Assembly: GCF_026262505.1 (NCBI RefSeq)
Contig: NC_067204.1
Location: forward strand, 12,480,522 to 12,544,521
Direction: 5' to 3'
DNA from: Trichomonas vaginalis G3
Lineage: Eukaryota > Parabasalia > Trichomonadida > Trichomonadidae
DNA: 64,000 nt
How positions within the stretch are numbered: the stretch's first letter is position 1; each line of letters begins with the position of its first letter. The notes under the pieces are model-generated. The model saw nothing but the letters and a program-made list of their open reading frames with translations. It was not told the DNA's origin and did not search any database. Shown here in pieces: positions 20,396 through 29,333 of this stretch. A program made the translations under genes and the position numbers.

Positions 20396-21243
20396 ATGCT
20401 TCCAATAGAAAAAGAAAATTCAAGAGTTGCTACAACTAAACCATTAGATGAACTTTTTACTAATGTCGGTCAAAAGTTTGAGACAGAGACCGTAAAGCAT
20501 GAAGGCTATCGTTTTGACTACCCATTAAGATGGCTAAGAGACCCATCTGTCACAAAAGCTATTGGCTTTCGTAGAATGAAGTTTGTGTCTGTAGAAGATA
20601 AAAAGTTTTCCATTTATTGTAAGGTTTCATATAGATTATATATCTGAAGGGAAACGAAAAAATGTGGGAAGAAATTGAGCTAATACAAGTTGACCTTTCA
20701 TCTTCTCTACAGACTGCGTTAAAAAAAAGAAGAATAAATAAATTCATGTTATGCAAAATATGCTGATGAATATGCAAATACCGAGAGCACACTTTATGTG
20801 AGAATTGTATATGAAAACAAAATTCACAAGTGTCATTTCAAATCTACGAAGACAATCCAAAGAAAGACGAACAAATATATACAGATTCACTGCAATGTCA
20901 TGGTATTATTTGCAAAGAATGTTAAATCAGAAAGTCGAACTTCCTTTAGCAAATATTTACAGTCGATATGCAAGAGATGAACCATATTTATTTAAAGATG
21001 TTTTCGACCCAGCTGCTATTATAGTTCATGCTTCATTTTCTGGCGCCCAAAACTCTTTTCTTATGCTTGGCAAATGACTTTTACGAAAAACCTACAAAGT
21101 TATACGAACCACCAAGTGGAAGTATTTCAGACTTTCAAGTATGGTTTACTACAGATGGAAGAAAAAGAATAATTCCATTATACCATGTGTTTTACTTAGA
21201 ACTTAGTTTCATATACAACTACTATCGAACGGTAAAAATATAA
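20396..21243 (+). pseudogene. About 280-residue protein, unknown, element A
   Basis: Starts MLPIEKENSRVATTKPLDEL. Homologous to the genes at 43995 (B) and 61518 (C), which lie on the opposite strand and on the other side of the polymerase. Conserved blocks: FDYPLRWL, AIGFRR, FQVWFTT and IPLYHVFYLELSFIYNY. Beta-rich and Tyr/Phe-rich, perhaps a virion protein. About four breaks. Confidence 0.6.
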
Positions 21244-21247
21244 TTTT

Positions 21248-21491
21248 TTAATACGGTTGAGGTGTTGGATTTGGTTGCCAACTAGACTGTGGTGCAGGTT
21301 CAGGCTGTTGTATAACAGGAGCTTGTTCTTCTGGTTCAGGGTCTTTAGGTATAATACCAACGAACTGACCTACTCTTTTACCAATATTTTTTGACTCCGT
21401 TCCAAATTCCTCTTCCTACGGTTTTTATTCCATTCCATATACCTCTTCCAACATTTCGAAAGAAGTTTCCTATCTTACTGAAGAAACCCAT
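21248..21491 (-). pseudogene. Small amphipathic protein, element A
   Basis: N-terminus MGFFSKIGNFFRNVGRGIWN, then a near repeat GRGIWNG, continues basic and amphipathic and ends in a Pro/Gln-rich tail. Resembles the gene at 17610 in design (Gly-rich amphipathic start, polar tail), so it may be a second membrane-active or core peptide. One or two breaks. Confidence 0.45.
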
Positions 21492-21520
21492 TTTACTATA
21501 TGTAAAAATCTAATGTCCGC

Positions 21521-21872
21521 CTAGTCCTCTTTACGTTTCCTGTTGAGTTCCATAGCATTCTTTAACTGGAGCTCATACATTCTGTTTCTCTCTGGTAGAA
21601 AAATATTCTGGGTCAACTCCTGTGTTCGCGTCATCTGCATAAAGTTGTTTATATCCCACTTCAGGGTTTGTATAAAACTCTTTCCATCTCATATTTGCAT
21701 ACCATGGTGGCAAACCTAACGCAGCGTCATTTGACATGGCAGTTTGCATTTGTACATCTGTTGGCACTTGACCATAGTTTGCCATTGCAGTTTGTATTCT
21801 AACTCATTTGGAATATTCTCTGGGTTTGGTTGTCCAGGTTGCTGTGCATTCGCTAAGTTCTTGTGCGTCCAT
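21521..21872 (-). pseudogene. About 115-residue protein, unknown, element A
   Basis: Visible segments include AMANYGQVPTDVQMQTAMSN, LPPWYANMRWKEFYTNPEVG and a basic helical end. No recognised family. Lies in the same minus-strand run as the small amphipathic gene and the methyltransferase. About three breaks. Confidence 0.45.
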
Positions 21873-21895
21873 TTAATATTAGATAAAAATATCTC

Positions 21896-22027
21896 TTACG
21901 AGTACATATACTGAACATTTGCAGGCATTGGTTCATCTTCATATTCTCTATATCTTTCTGCCACGTCAAATAAGTAAATGACACAATGGAAAAAACCTAA
22001 AACAAGTAGTCCTATTTCAAACCACAT
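21896..22027 (-). CDS. 43-residue membrane peptide
   Basis: Begins MWFEIGLLVLGFFHCVIYLF, one hydrophobic segment at residues 3-20, then an acidic polar tail. Its start overlaps the 3' end of the methyltransferase gene by 16 bases, typical of compact viral gene order. Function unknown. Confidence 0.45.
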   Translation of the reverse strand: MWFEIGLLVLGFFHCVIYLFDVAERYREYEDEPMPANVQYMYS

Positions 22028-22830
22028 TTACTTACCAATAAAATTTCTTTGTTATGACACTTTCTCCAGTTTATAGGACCTCTCTCATATTCTATCTTAT
22101 CGTATCTAAACTCATAGTCATGTATGTCCTCTAACCATCTCATGACACTTTCCAAACCACTTTTATCGGATGTAAAGTAAAAGCATGGATGGTTATGTAA
22201 AACGTCTAAAGTTTCTAAAGAGTCTCTCAAAGTCCAGTCTACTTGGTATTGAAAATCCCATGTGTTATAGAACGGCGGGTCCACTATAAAGAAAACATTT
22301 TCCTTGTCTTTATATTTTTCATACAACTCTGTCCAATGACATCTCACAAACTCTATACCCTCAATATATTTTTCTATGTTCTCTTTGAAAACATTTGTAT
22401 AGTTAAGATATAAAACTTTTGACATAAGTGTTTCAATGTCATGAACTCTTATAGCACCACTATATAATAGTCTAGCAGATATACTATCCCAGTCAATATA
22501 CTCTGCCTTTTTCAAAACCTCTCTGACAGTATTTTTCTTATCTAATGGTATACGTTCCATCTTACCTATAGGTATCTTTTCTTTTAACTCTTTCAATATT
22601 TTGTTTGTGTCTGGTATATGTTTGAGACGGTTCATATAGTTGTCGAAGTCATTGCATATAATCTTTGAGTCAGGAAATATTGTATGGCACAAATGAGATA
22701 TATAGAAACTTCCACCGAACAAGTCTACAAATGTTAGACCATTCGGTAGTTTCTTAAGTTCTCTCAATAGAATATCTTTACATCTACTCTTATTTCCAAA
22801 GAAGGGTAACGGTGGTTTTGTAAAATTCAT
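22012..22830 (-). CDS. D12-class adenine-N6 DNA methyltransferase
   Basis: 272 residues, open. PPLPFFGNKSR near residues 6-16 and FVDLFGGSFY near 34 form the AdoMet-binding motif. DPPF near residue 183 is the catalytic motif (DPPY family). This is the Dam/D12 architecture. Trichomonas Mavericks are known to carry such enzymes and they are linked to genomic 6mA there. It lies at the right end of the element beside the terminal repeat. Leader ATATATAATAAAAATG. Probably methylates element and perhaps host DNA; target sequence unknown. Confidence 0.85.
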   Translation of the reverse strand: MNFTKPPLPFFGNKSRCKDILLRELKKLPNGLTFVDLFGGSFYISHLCHTIFPDSKIICNDFDNYMNRLKHIPDTNKILKELKEKIPIGKMERIPLDKKNTVREVLKKAEYIDWDSISARLLYSGAIRVHDIETLMSKVLYLNYTNVFKENIEKYIEGIEFVRCHWTELYEKYKDKENVFFIVDPPFYNTWDFQYQVDWTLRDSLETLDVLHNHPCFYFTSDKSGLESVMRWLEDIHDYEFRYDKIEYERGPINWRKCHNKEILLVSKCGLK

Positions 22831-22910
22831 TTTATATATATAATAAAAATGTTTTTTCCTGAAAAGTGACAGAAAAGTGACAAAACATGTACGAAGAAGT
22901 CTTGAAAATT

Positions 22911-22975
22911 CAAGAGGGTAGAAAAGAGGTTAGAAAAGAGGTTATATCTAACCTTCTACCCTAAACATTATTTTT
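22911..22975 (-). repeat. Fifth palindromic cluster, near right end of element A
   Basis: GAGGGTAGAAAAGAGGTTAG, a second GGTTA word, then TCTAACCTTCTACCC and AAACATTATTTTTG. Same design as the clusters at 9021-10413 but about 150 bp from the terminal repeat. No gene is seen in 22831-23053. Confidence 0.8.
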
Positions 22976-23053
22976 GTCTGATTTTACGAAGAAGTCTTGA
23001 CAAAACATGAAAACATATATAATTTGTGAAAAGCTCCTGGAAGACCCGTATAT

Positions 23054-23117
23054 AAGAACTTCATTTATACTAAACATCTTCGGGGCTAGAGGGCACGAAG
23101 TGCCTGGAAGCCCCACT

Positions 23118-23120
<3 letters not shown>
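23054..23120 (-). repeat. Right terminal inverted repeat of element A
   Basis: Read on the minus strand it matches the left ends of B (29229) and C (47250): GGAGTGGGGCTTCCAGG, a short hairpin, CCCTCTAGCCCC, then GAAGATGTTTAGTATAAATG. It contains nested dyads: outer stem GGGGCT/AGCCCC, inner stem GGCAC/GTGCC around a TTC loop. The inner stem is GGCGC/GCGCC with a GTT loop in B and C. Confidence 0.85.

Positions 23121-23196
<76 letters not shown>
23121..23196. repeat. Homopolymer of 76 T at the outer edge of element A
   Basis: Unbroken run of 76 T between the terminal repeat of A and host DNA. Shorter A/T tracts flank the starts of B (about 29213-29228) and C (47233-47249). It may be part of the element end, a target preference, or an assembly feature. 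Confidence 0.9.
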
Positions 23197-23200
<4 letters not shown>

Positions 23201-23516
23201 AGCTATGAAGTTGTAAACAAGTTTGTCTGGTAGTATCTTATCTTCGATTTACTTTTGTGACTTACAAATAATCAGGGAAATATGGAGCTTACTAAGGCTA
23301 AATTTTCTATCAGGGATATTTGTATATATACTGCACCTCATTTCGCTTTATCACATCCGATCTTTTTGGATGGATAATATTATTATACTGAGATATCGTT
23401 GTATGACTTAGTATTTGAAAGGAAAGTGAGTCACTGCGATTCCCTTTTAGTCCTTTTAATGCCTTCGTCTATTCATTTTTTTGTGAGATTTTTGGCAGAT
23501 AAACAATTTTTATTGA

Positions 23517-23813
23517 ATGAACCAAAACTACGAGGCTTTCGTCCGGTCTTATGTAGAGCAAGAAGCAAAGCACGATCCAAGCACTCATAATTATAGCATT
23601 TATATATATTCAATCATTTGTATTGGTTTCATTCTTTTAGGAATTTCCACATTTTCAAATGTACTTCCGGCAACACTTTGCACCATTGTTTCAATTATTG
23701 GAACATTAATGTCATCATTAGTTTTAATTGTTTTCTGGGATCTCTATCAAAAAACTCTAAAAACTCGTAGTTTGGATGAAATAACTGACGTTTCACAAGA
23801 ATCGGGAGTTTGA
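23517..23813 (+). CDS. Small host protein with two membrane segments
   Basis: 98 residues starting MNQNYEAFVRSYVEQEAKHD. Two hydrophobic segments, about residues 27-50 and 53-73, joined by a very short turn, then a charged tail (LYQKTLKTRSLDEIT). Host origin is inferred from the AT-rich surroundings and the absence of element-like neighbours. TCATT 43 bases upstream could be an initiator. Function unknown; a hairpin membrane protein of the endomembrane system is possible. Confidence 0.55.
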   Translation: MNQNYEAFVRSYVEQEAKHDPSTHNYSIYIYSIICIGFILLGISTFSNVLPATLCTIVSIIGTLMSSLVLIVFWDLYQKTLKTRSLDEITDVSQESGV

Positions 23814-24585
23814 AAATATATCGCTACTCACTTATTCATTAAATCATCGAAATCAAAGCAAATTATCTCTACAGATTTTGTAATTTTAATTTAATCGAAG
23901 AATTTATTGGCTGTTATTGATTGACAAGTTACTTTTCAAGAGGTAATTAATTTGCTTATATTCGATTAATATTTATTAGTTACAATATCAAAATAATTTC
24001 ATTTTATTTAATTGGAGGTCCTCCATGACCTTTCGAATGTATATTTTGTTTTTGTAAAACTTTACCATGTTATCCTACATTCACATTATTCTTTTTCAAC
24101 TTTTTATGAAATTATTTGAAAAATTGAAAAAATTTATTTGAGTGTTGAGATGCATTAACGTGGCGATTAAGAAAATATGGATAGATGTTCCTTTGTGAGA
24201 AGCAATCAATACTATTAATTATTAATTTTCGAATGAATAAGGAAATATAACACCATCTCTTTATGTATCGTCCCATAATAAAGATTTTATGACATTTTGA
24301 ATTCTACTTTAGACTTTCGCAAATTTTGACAAAAGATTTCATGAATTTATGAACATAAATTGATAATTCATTGAAATATTTAAATATAGATAAAGTGGAT
24401 TTAATATAGCACTATGGTCATAAGCAAGGAGAATAGAACTGTTCAATTTCCAAGCAAAATAAAAGGAATTCCAAGCGAATCAATTTTGAATAGTTTATAA
24501 TTTAAAAAATTGAGAGAGTTTGTTTGAAAAAAATTAAGCAGGGTCGAAATCGAAATTGAGGAGACACAGAGCCTTACAAGATTTT
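23814..24585. other. Host intergenic DNA
   Basis: AT-rich, no convincing open frame, RNA gene or repeat. An in-frame stop at 24535 shows that the reading frame of the next gene does not extend far upstream. Confidence 0.6.
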
Positions 24586-27324
24586 ATGAATCTTGAGGAT
24601 CTTCTAGGCTTTGAAAGTGAAATTCAAGAGGAGCGAGAGAGATCATTTAAGCTCTTTAATGAAGCTATCATGAATAGAGAGTTTATTGATCAACTTTTCG
24701 AGTATCTTAAACTCGAATTAGAACCAAAGATCCGATTTCTTGTAGAATCATCAATCCTCAGAGTTATTAAGATAAATTACAACCAAGAATCCCTATTTTG
24801 GGACTATGATCAGCAAGTCAGAATTCTAAATACATTAGTCGAGTACGCATTAAGCGTTCCATACCAAAATTCCCAAACAGTTGTTGATGCAATACGTCAT
24901 ATTATCATGAGTTCAACAGTCGCAATCATAGAACAAGTTAATGAAATCTTCGAGTTATTTAATACAATGACACAGCAACACCAGTTCCTTATTCTTCTTC
25001 AAATCATGTCATTTTGGACGAAATTAGTATCAATTACCCCTCTTTCCGATGAAGAAACTGAAAAATTTGGAGCCGCAATTGAAGAATTCAACGCAAAAAT
25101 TGTTCAAGCATTCATCCCTATTACACAAGCGTTTTCAGAAGACCTTACGTCTACACCTTATCCTTTAAAAATTCTTCGTGTAATTTCAAAATGTTTAATT
25201 TCACTTTCAGCAAAGAGCGAAGCCATATTCTACGACGAGAGCTTTGATAACTTACTCGGACTGTTCATACAAGCCATACAATTACCATCAGAAAACATGG
25301 GAATTGTCAAATTAAAAAGATCAATTTCGAGATTATTCATTATTCTTTGCAAATACTTCTTAGGCAAAGACGAAGAATCACCAGAAGAATCAATCAGAGT
25401 AGAATACGCTAATCATTTCCAATCAGATATCGCTCCACAATTTATTGATATTATTGTTTACGTTTTAGAGAACGATACTGATGATTTCCTTCATGGAAAC
25501 ATTCTTTACTTATTATCTCAACTGTTATTCCACAGATTAATCCCTGTTGAAGACATAACAGCAGAATTTGTTTCAAATTTCATCATAAAAGCCGCAAGAC
25601 TCTCAGTAGACTCAGTAAATGAGCATATTACAAACCCACAGCAGTATATTGGCTTCTATCTCCATTATTCTACCAATGAATTAATAAATCGAAGAAGAGG
25701 ATGCGCAAAAGTCATCGAAGCTCTTGTAAAGAATTACGGAGGTGTCGAAGGTGATGAGAACTCCTACCAAATCATTGATATGCTCTATGAATTGCTTCTT
25801 GCGCCGACATCTGATCCATTTGAATTTGAATCACGTATTTACTTGATGACAAGATACATAAGAGACACAAATACACCTATGGGACCAATGGTAGACCCAC
25901 AAATCATTGAAGCTCTAGCAGAAACAGCAAGTAAACTAGTTGAAACATTGGCTAAAGAATCTAACGGCCAAAAAAGTGACAAGGCCATTGACAGGACATT
26001 TGTTTTAGCCTCATTATTGATGCTTATGAGACATACTCTACCTTATATGGATCCAAATATTGGAATTTCGCTTGGCGTTCATTGTATCACTTTATCCAAC
26101 GATGAAGTTGTCATTACGACCGCAGCAAAGCTCATAAGGACATCCATAGAAGAGAGTGATATGGGAGAAGCTGATTTCGATGTAATAGAAATCATAAAGA
26201 AATTATTAAATTTCTTATCTTCCAATTCACCATCCATTCCTATGGCCATTCGTGCTCTTATGCGTCTTGGAGGCCCATCAGCCACTCCTGTTGCCAGAGA
26301 AGTCATTACAGGAATGCTTGAATTCTGCATCGACAGCAAAACAGAAGAATCCGATGGAGATTTAGAGAAAATAACTTCATCATTCACTTCTGCAGCTGAA
26401 ATCATCGCTTCCCTTGAGCATGACCAAGATGCTTTGGCACAAACAGCTGAACAAATATTACCAATGGTTGCTGAGTATTTCGTTAATCATCCAACAACGA
26501 AATGTTCCGATGAAATACTCTACATTTTGGCATCATTGAATACAAAGAACAAAATTGCAATTCCTGCTGTTTATCAAGCATGTACAACAATTGCAAACAT
26601 TATATCAGAAGATGAAGTATATCTTTTACATGCTGAACAGATTGCTTGTGCTTTTTGTCCTCTAATTCTTTTGGATAGTTCTGGATGCGATGCCGAAAAA
26701 GCTGAATTTAGCAGTTCTTGTTTCAAACTGTGCAACAATATTTTGCAAGTTTGCAACAAAGAAACAAATGAATTAACATCAAGAGATAGAGGTTACGCAT
26801 TAGTTTTAGCTTCTTGTTTAGTACAATCCGCTGGAGAATCAGCTGTTATCTTCTTACCAGCAGCTTTAGAAGCAATTACTCTTGTTGGACCTGATGATTC
26901 ATTGTTGTATTCGTCTGCAACATTGATGATTGTTTCTTGTTTCACGGCTTCCCCTGAAACAACAAGTAACGCAATTTCCAATGATTTGGCAAATTACGTC
27001 AGAACATCAGTATCAGAGAAATTGCTTCCAACATATAAGGAGTTCAAGCTCGGATTTGCTTTGCTCCTTTACTTGGCAAGGTCCGAAAGACAGCCTTGCT
27101 ACCAGAGAGCTGTAGAACTCATCAAAACACTCTCGGATTTGAAAACAGAAGAAGAAAATATGTCAGAATTAAATGGCGGAGTTATTGAATCAATGATTTT
27201 GCCATTCCAAATGCCAATAGAGAACTTGAACGAGCTTGAATTGTTTGGCGCACTCACAGATAAGTATTTTAACACTCTTAACCCCAAACTTAAGAAACTT
27301 GTCAGAAATATTTTCCCTATGTAA
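24586..27324 (+). CDS. Importin-beta-like HEAT-repeat protein (host)
   Basis: 912 residues from the first ATG in frame (MNLEDLLGFESEIQEERERS); no intron seen. All-helical sequence with repeating amphipathic helix pairs. The N-terminus resembles importin-beta N-terminal domains: ERSFKLFNEAIMNREFIDQL and IRFLVESSILRVIKINY, the R..xE..L...I pattern. Length fits the karyopherin-beta superfamily (about 850-1100). Acidic patches (KDEESPEES; KTEESDGDLEK) suit binding of basic cargo or Ran. Probable nuclear transport receptor of the importin-7/8 or exportin-2 type; subtype not decided. The frame is intact, unlike neighbouring elements. Confidence 0.7.
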   Translation: MNLEDLLGFESEIQEERERSFKLFNEAIMNREFIDQLFEYLKLELEPKIRFLVESSILRVIKINYNQESLFWDYDQQVRILNTLVEYALSVPYQNSQTVVDAIRHIIMSSTVAIIEQVNEIFELFNTMTQQHQFLILLQIMSFWTKLVSITPLSDEETEKFGAAIEEFNAKIVQAFIPITQAFSEDLTSTPYPLKILRVISKCLISLSAKSEAIFYDESFDNLLGLFIQAIQLPSENMGIVKLKRSISRLFIILCKYFLGKDEESPEESIRVEYANHFQSDIAPQFIDIIVYVLENDTDDFLHGNILYLLSQLLFHRLIPVEDITAEFVSNFIIKAARLSVDSVNEHITNPQQYIGFYLHYSTNELINRRRGCAKVIEALVKNYGGVEGDENSYQIIDMLYELLLAPTSDPFEFESRIYLMTRYIRDTNTPMGPMVDPQIIEALAETASKLVETLAKESNGQKSDKAIDRTFVLASLLMLMRHTLPYMDPNIGISLGVHCITLSNDEVVITTAAKLIRTSIEESDMGEADFDVIEIIKKLLNFLSSNSPSIPMAIRALMRLGGPSATPVAREVITGMLEFCIDSKTEESDGDLEKITSSFTSAAEIIASLEHDQDALAQTAEQILPMVAEYFVNHPTTKCSDEILYILASLNTKNKIAIPAVYQACTTIANIISEDEVYLLHAEQIACAFCPLILLDSSGCDAEKAEFSSSCFKLCNNILQVCNKETNELTSRDRGYALVLASCLVQSAGESAVIFLPAALEAITLVGPDDSLLYSSATLMIVSCFTASPETTSNAISNDLANYVRTSVSEKLLPTYKEFKLGFALLLYLARSERQPCYQRAVELIKTLSDLKTEEENMSELNGGVIESMILPFQMPIENLNELELFGALTDKYFNTLNPKLKKLVRNIFPM

Positions 27325-27481
27325 TTTTTTTTATTAGAAATAAAGCTATTTTATCTTTTTATACTTTTATAATTTGTATATATATATATACTGTAAGTAA
27401 TCATTTATCAAGTGATATTGCTATCATCCGAGATGAATGTGATCCAGAAATGAGGCTATAACATTCAGCTTGTCTGCATAA
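27325..27481. other. Host intergenic DNA after the importin-like gene
   Basis: Contains an AT run with a (TA)n tract near 27378-27391. No gene seen. The stop TAAT is followed 14 bases later by AATAAA. Confidence 0.5.
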
Positions 27482-27483
27482 TA

Positions 27484-28670
27484 TTAGGATCATTCTAGAT
27501 TGGAAAAAAAGTAAAAAAAGACGATCAAAATTCTCTCAATTTTCCACTTTTTTTGCAATGATTCGGCATGTGTTTTTCTATTGCAGGCTTTTTAAAGCTA
27601 ATAAACTAACATTTATCAATAAGGGTGGTAATATTAAAGCACTTTTATACTGATATTTGTTGATATAATTTTTAATATTAAGGGTGCCGGAAAGTGGGGT
27701 GACGCTATTTCGAGTATTGCTCATAACTTCATTTGTTGTAAAGATATTAATGATATTGAAACATATATTAGTAGTGTATATACTAAGGTTTTTATTTCTA
27801 TGATATTGAGGTCTTGGATACTTCCAGTATGAAGAAAACTGTTTCGCAATTTTCGAACTTGCGGACCTATCTAGTCCCTGGTTATTCCATGGCAGGGGAT
27901 GATACTGCAGGAATGATATCTAGGTACAAGATACTAGATATTTTATAGAAAACATTTGGCATTTGTTAAAAAGTGTCGAGATGCAATTAGTGGGTAACTT
28001 CAAAACTAAGACCGATTGCACTACCATCTCACTGGATTCTGCTAATTACCATTAGGGAACAAACCCAATGGTAGTGGTTTCCAGTCGAAATGGTCTCATT
28101 CAATGTTTAATTAGATTTGTATCTAGTCCTCCAATATTGTGTTTAAGCCAGTGAGACACATTAAACACAAAATTTCAATAGTTATACTAAAATTTTTACA
28201 GAACAAATTTTATTTTCAATTCTCATATGCTGAGATAAATGCACTTTTTCCCTTCCAGACTTTAAAATTTTTGTATGATTTTTGTATGTTTTCGATAACC
28301 TTATAATCATAAACATTGTTTTCACTTAGTTTGAATATGATACTATGATACATCATCACTTAAGGTTTATACTCATATAAACAAAACAAAATAAAAATGA
28401 TTTTATGGGTTTGAAAAGTGTTGTTTTTATAATAGCTTTCACTTCACTTTCCGGCACCCTTAAGAAAATTAGAGTTGTCGAAATTTATAACAAAACTGTT
28501 CACTTCACACGGGGTCTATATCAAAGCTTAGCAAAATGTTTTTCTATCATATATTTCTATCATATAAAGTTGTTTGAAAAGTAAAAAAATTATTTTGGAA
28601 AAAAGGTGGGAAATTGAGAGAATTTTGATCGTCTTTTTTTACTTTTTTTTCCACTCTAAAATAATCCTAA
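27484..28670. mobile_element. MITE-like element with about 70-bp inverted ends (outer)
   Basis: Ends TTAGGAT(C/T)ATT(C/T)TAGA, followed by TGGAAAAAAAGTAAAAAAAG and CGATCAAAATTCTCTCAATT, are inverted copies at 27484-27555 and 28597-28670, with TA on both outer flanks (27482-27483 and 28671-28672). No transposase frame. Without the inner insert its length would be about 405 bp. TA target and long inverted ends suggest a Tc1/mariner-related non-autonomous transposon. Confidence 0.8.
27681..28460. mobile_element. MITE-like element nested in the outer one (inner)
   Basis: 780 bp with inverted ends AGGGTGCCGGAAAGTG then (GG/AA)GTGA, flanked by TA at 27679-27680 and 28461-28462. No transposase frame longer than background. 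The TA duplication and ends fit a Tc1/mariner derivative. It interrupts the outer element, so it is the younger insertion. Confidence 0.8.
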
Positions 28671-28673
28671 TAT

Positions 28674-29228
28674 TACTTTTACTTTTTATTATTATTATTT
28701 TCCCTTACGATTCAATTTCCTTATAGTTCCCCACTTTTAGCATCCTTATATTGAAGTCTATCGTCCCAAATTGGGGACTTAGCTTTATTGCGAAATAACA
28801 TAAAAAAATTTCGAACACTCATGAAAACTTAGATTATATAAAATTAGGGATGCGTTAAACACGCCATTTGACCGGGCGTTAGGGTTGTTAAAAATATCAA
28901 AAATTAGCGTTTTGAAGACACCATGGTGTCTGATAATTTTCCCTTCCTTATTGGCGTGTAGAAATAAATGCGCCAATAGATTGAAGAAGAAGAATTGTTT
29001 TTCTCTTAATGAACTTTAATCCTTTTGATATAAGAATATTAAAAACATTAATATAATTTCGATTTCGGAAATTAAATTTCCAAATTTTTTGTCGATTTCG
29101 GAAATAACAGGATCCCGCATCCAACACGCAACAACAAAACACAAAACACACTTTTTGGTTCTTTCATCGTTTTAATCGTAATTTATGTCATACATGATTT
29201 GGATAAATTTTACAAAAATAAAAAAAAG
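28674..29228. other. Host intergenic DNA up to element B
   Basis: AT-rich. Two short minus-strand frames (28785-28976, 28948-29151) have no family features and low-complexity composition, so no gene is called. Ends in an A-rich tract touching element B. Confidence 0.5.
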
Positions 29229-29297
29229 GTAGTGGGGCTTCCAGGCGCGTTGCGCCCTCTAGCCCTGAAGATGTTTAGTATAAATGAAGTTTATATT
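29229..29297 (+). repeat. Left terminal inverted repeat of element B
   Basis: Begins GGTAGTGGGGCTTCCAGG, followed by the inner stem GGCGC-GTT-GCGCC, CCTCTAGCCCTG and GAAGATGTTTAGTATAAATG, which is the inverse of the right end of element A over about 65 bp. An A-rich tract precedes it. Confidence 0.85.
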
Positions 29298-29299
29298 CG

Positions 29300-29333
29300 G
29301 AGGGCTTCCAGGCGCGTTGCGCCCTCTAGCCCA
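29300..29333 (+). repeat. Second copy of the terminal hairpin core in element B
   Basis: The 31-base core from GGGCTTCCAGG through GCGCC to CTCTAGCCC is repeated exactly about 65 bp inside the first copy, with unrelated flanks on both sides. The core thus behaves as a unit of its own. Element C lacks this second copy. Confidence 0.85.

Larger units (their letters stand above)
1..23196. mobile_element. Polinton/Maverick element A (left end outside window)
   Basis: Virus-like DNA element recognised by its gene set: capsid-type proteins, SF3 helicase, packaging ATPase, short family-B DNA polymerase, Polinton-type integrase and a right terminal inverted repeat. Visible length is 23.2 kb, at or above the usual 15-20 kb of Mavericks. 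Gene arms are arranged plus strand on the left, mostly minus strand on the right. It is a fossil with roughly fifty breaks overall, though polymerase, methyltransferase and several small genes are open. It differs from B and C by mixed substitutions and by a rearranged middle, so it is a separate, probably older insertion. The left terminus and any target duplication lie outside the window. Confidence 0.9.

Noticed and set aside
23007-23198. Open frame ending in a long Phe run
   Set aside because: It is the terminal repeat and poly-T tract read as protein.
24563-24569. ACACAG as a possible intron end before the importin-like gene
   Set aside because: The trichomonad branch-point context (ACTAAC before ACACAG) and a GTATGT partner are absent, and an ATG follows at 24586.
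24556-24585. Earlier start (TTG) for the importin-like protein
   Set aside because: A non-ATG start is not expected here; the first ATG at 24586 gives a normal N-terminus.
28878-28890. TTAGGG as a telomere-like repeat
   Set aside because: A single copy only, inside intergenic DNA.
28785-29151. Two short minus-strand frames in host DNA
   Set aside because: Low complexity, no family features, no start context; expected by chance in AT-rich DNA.
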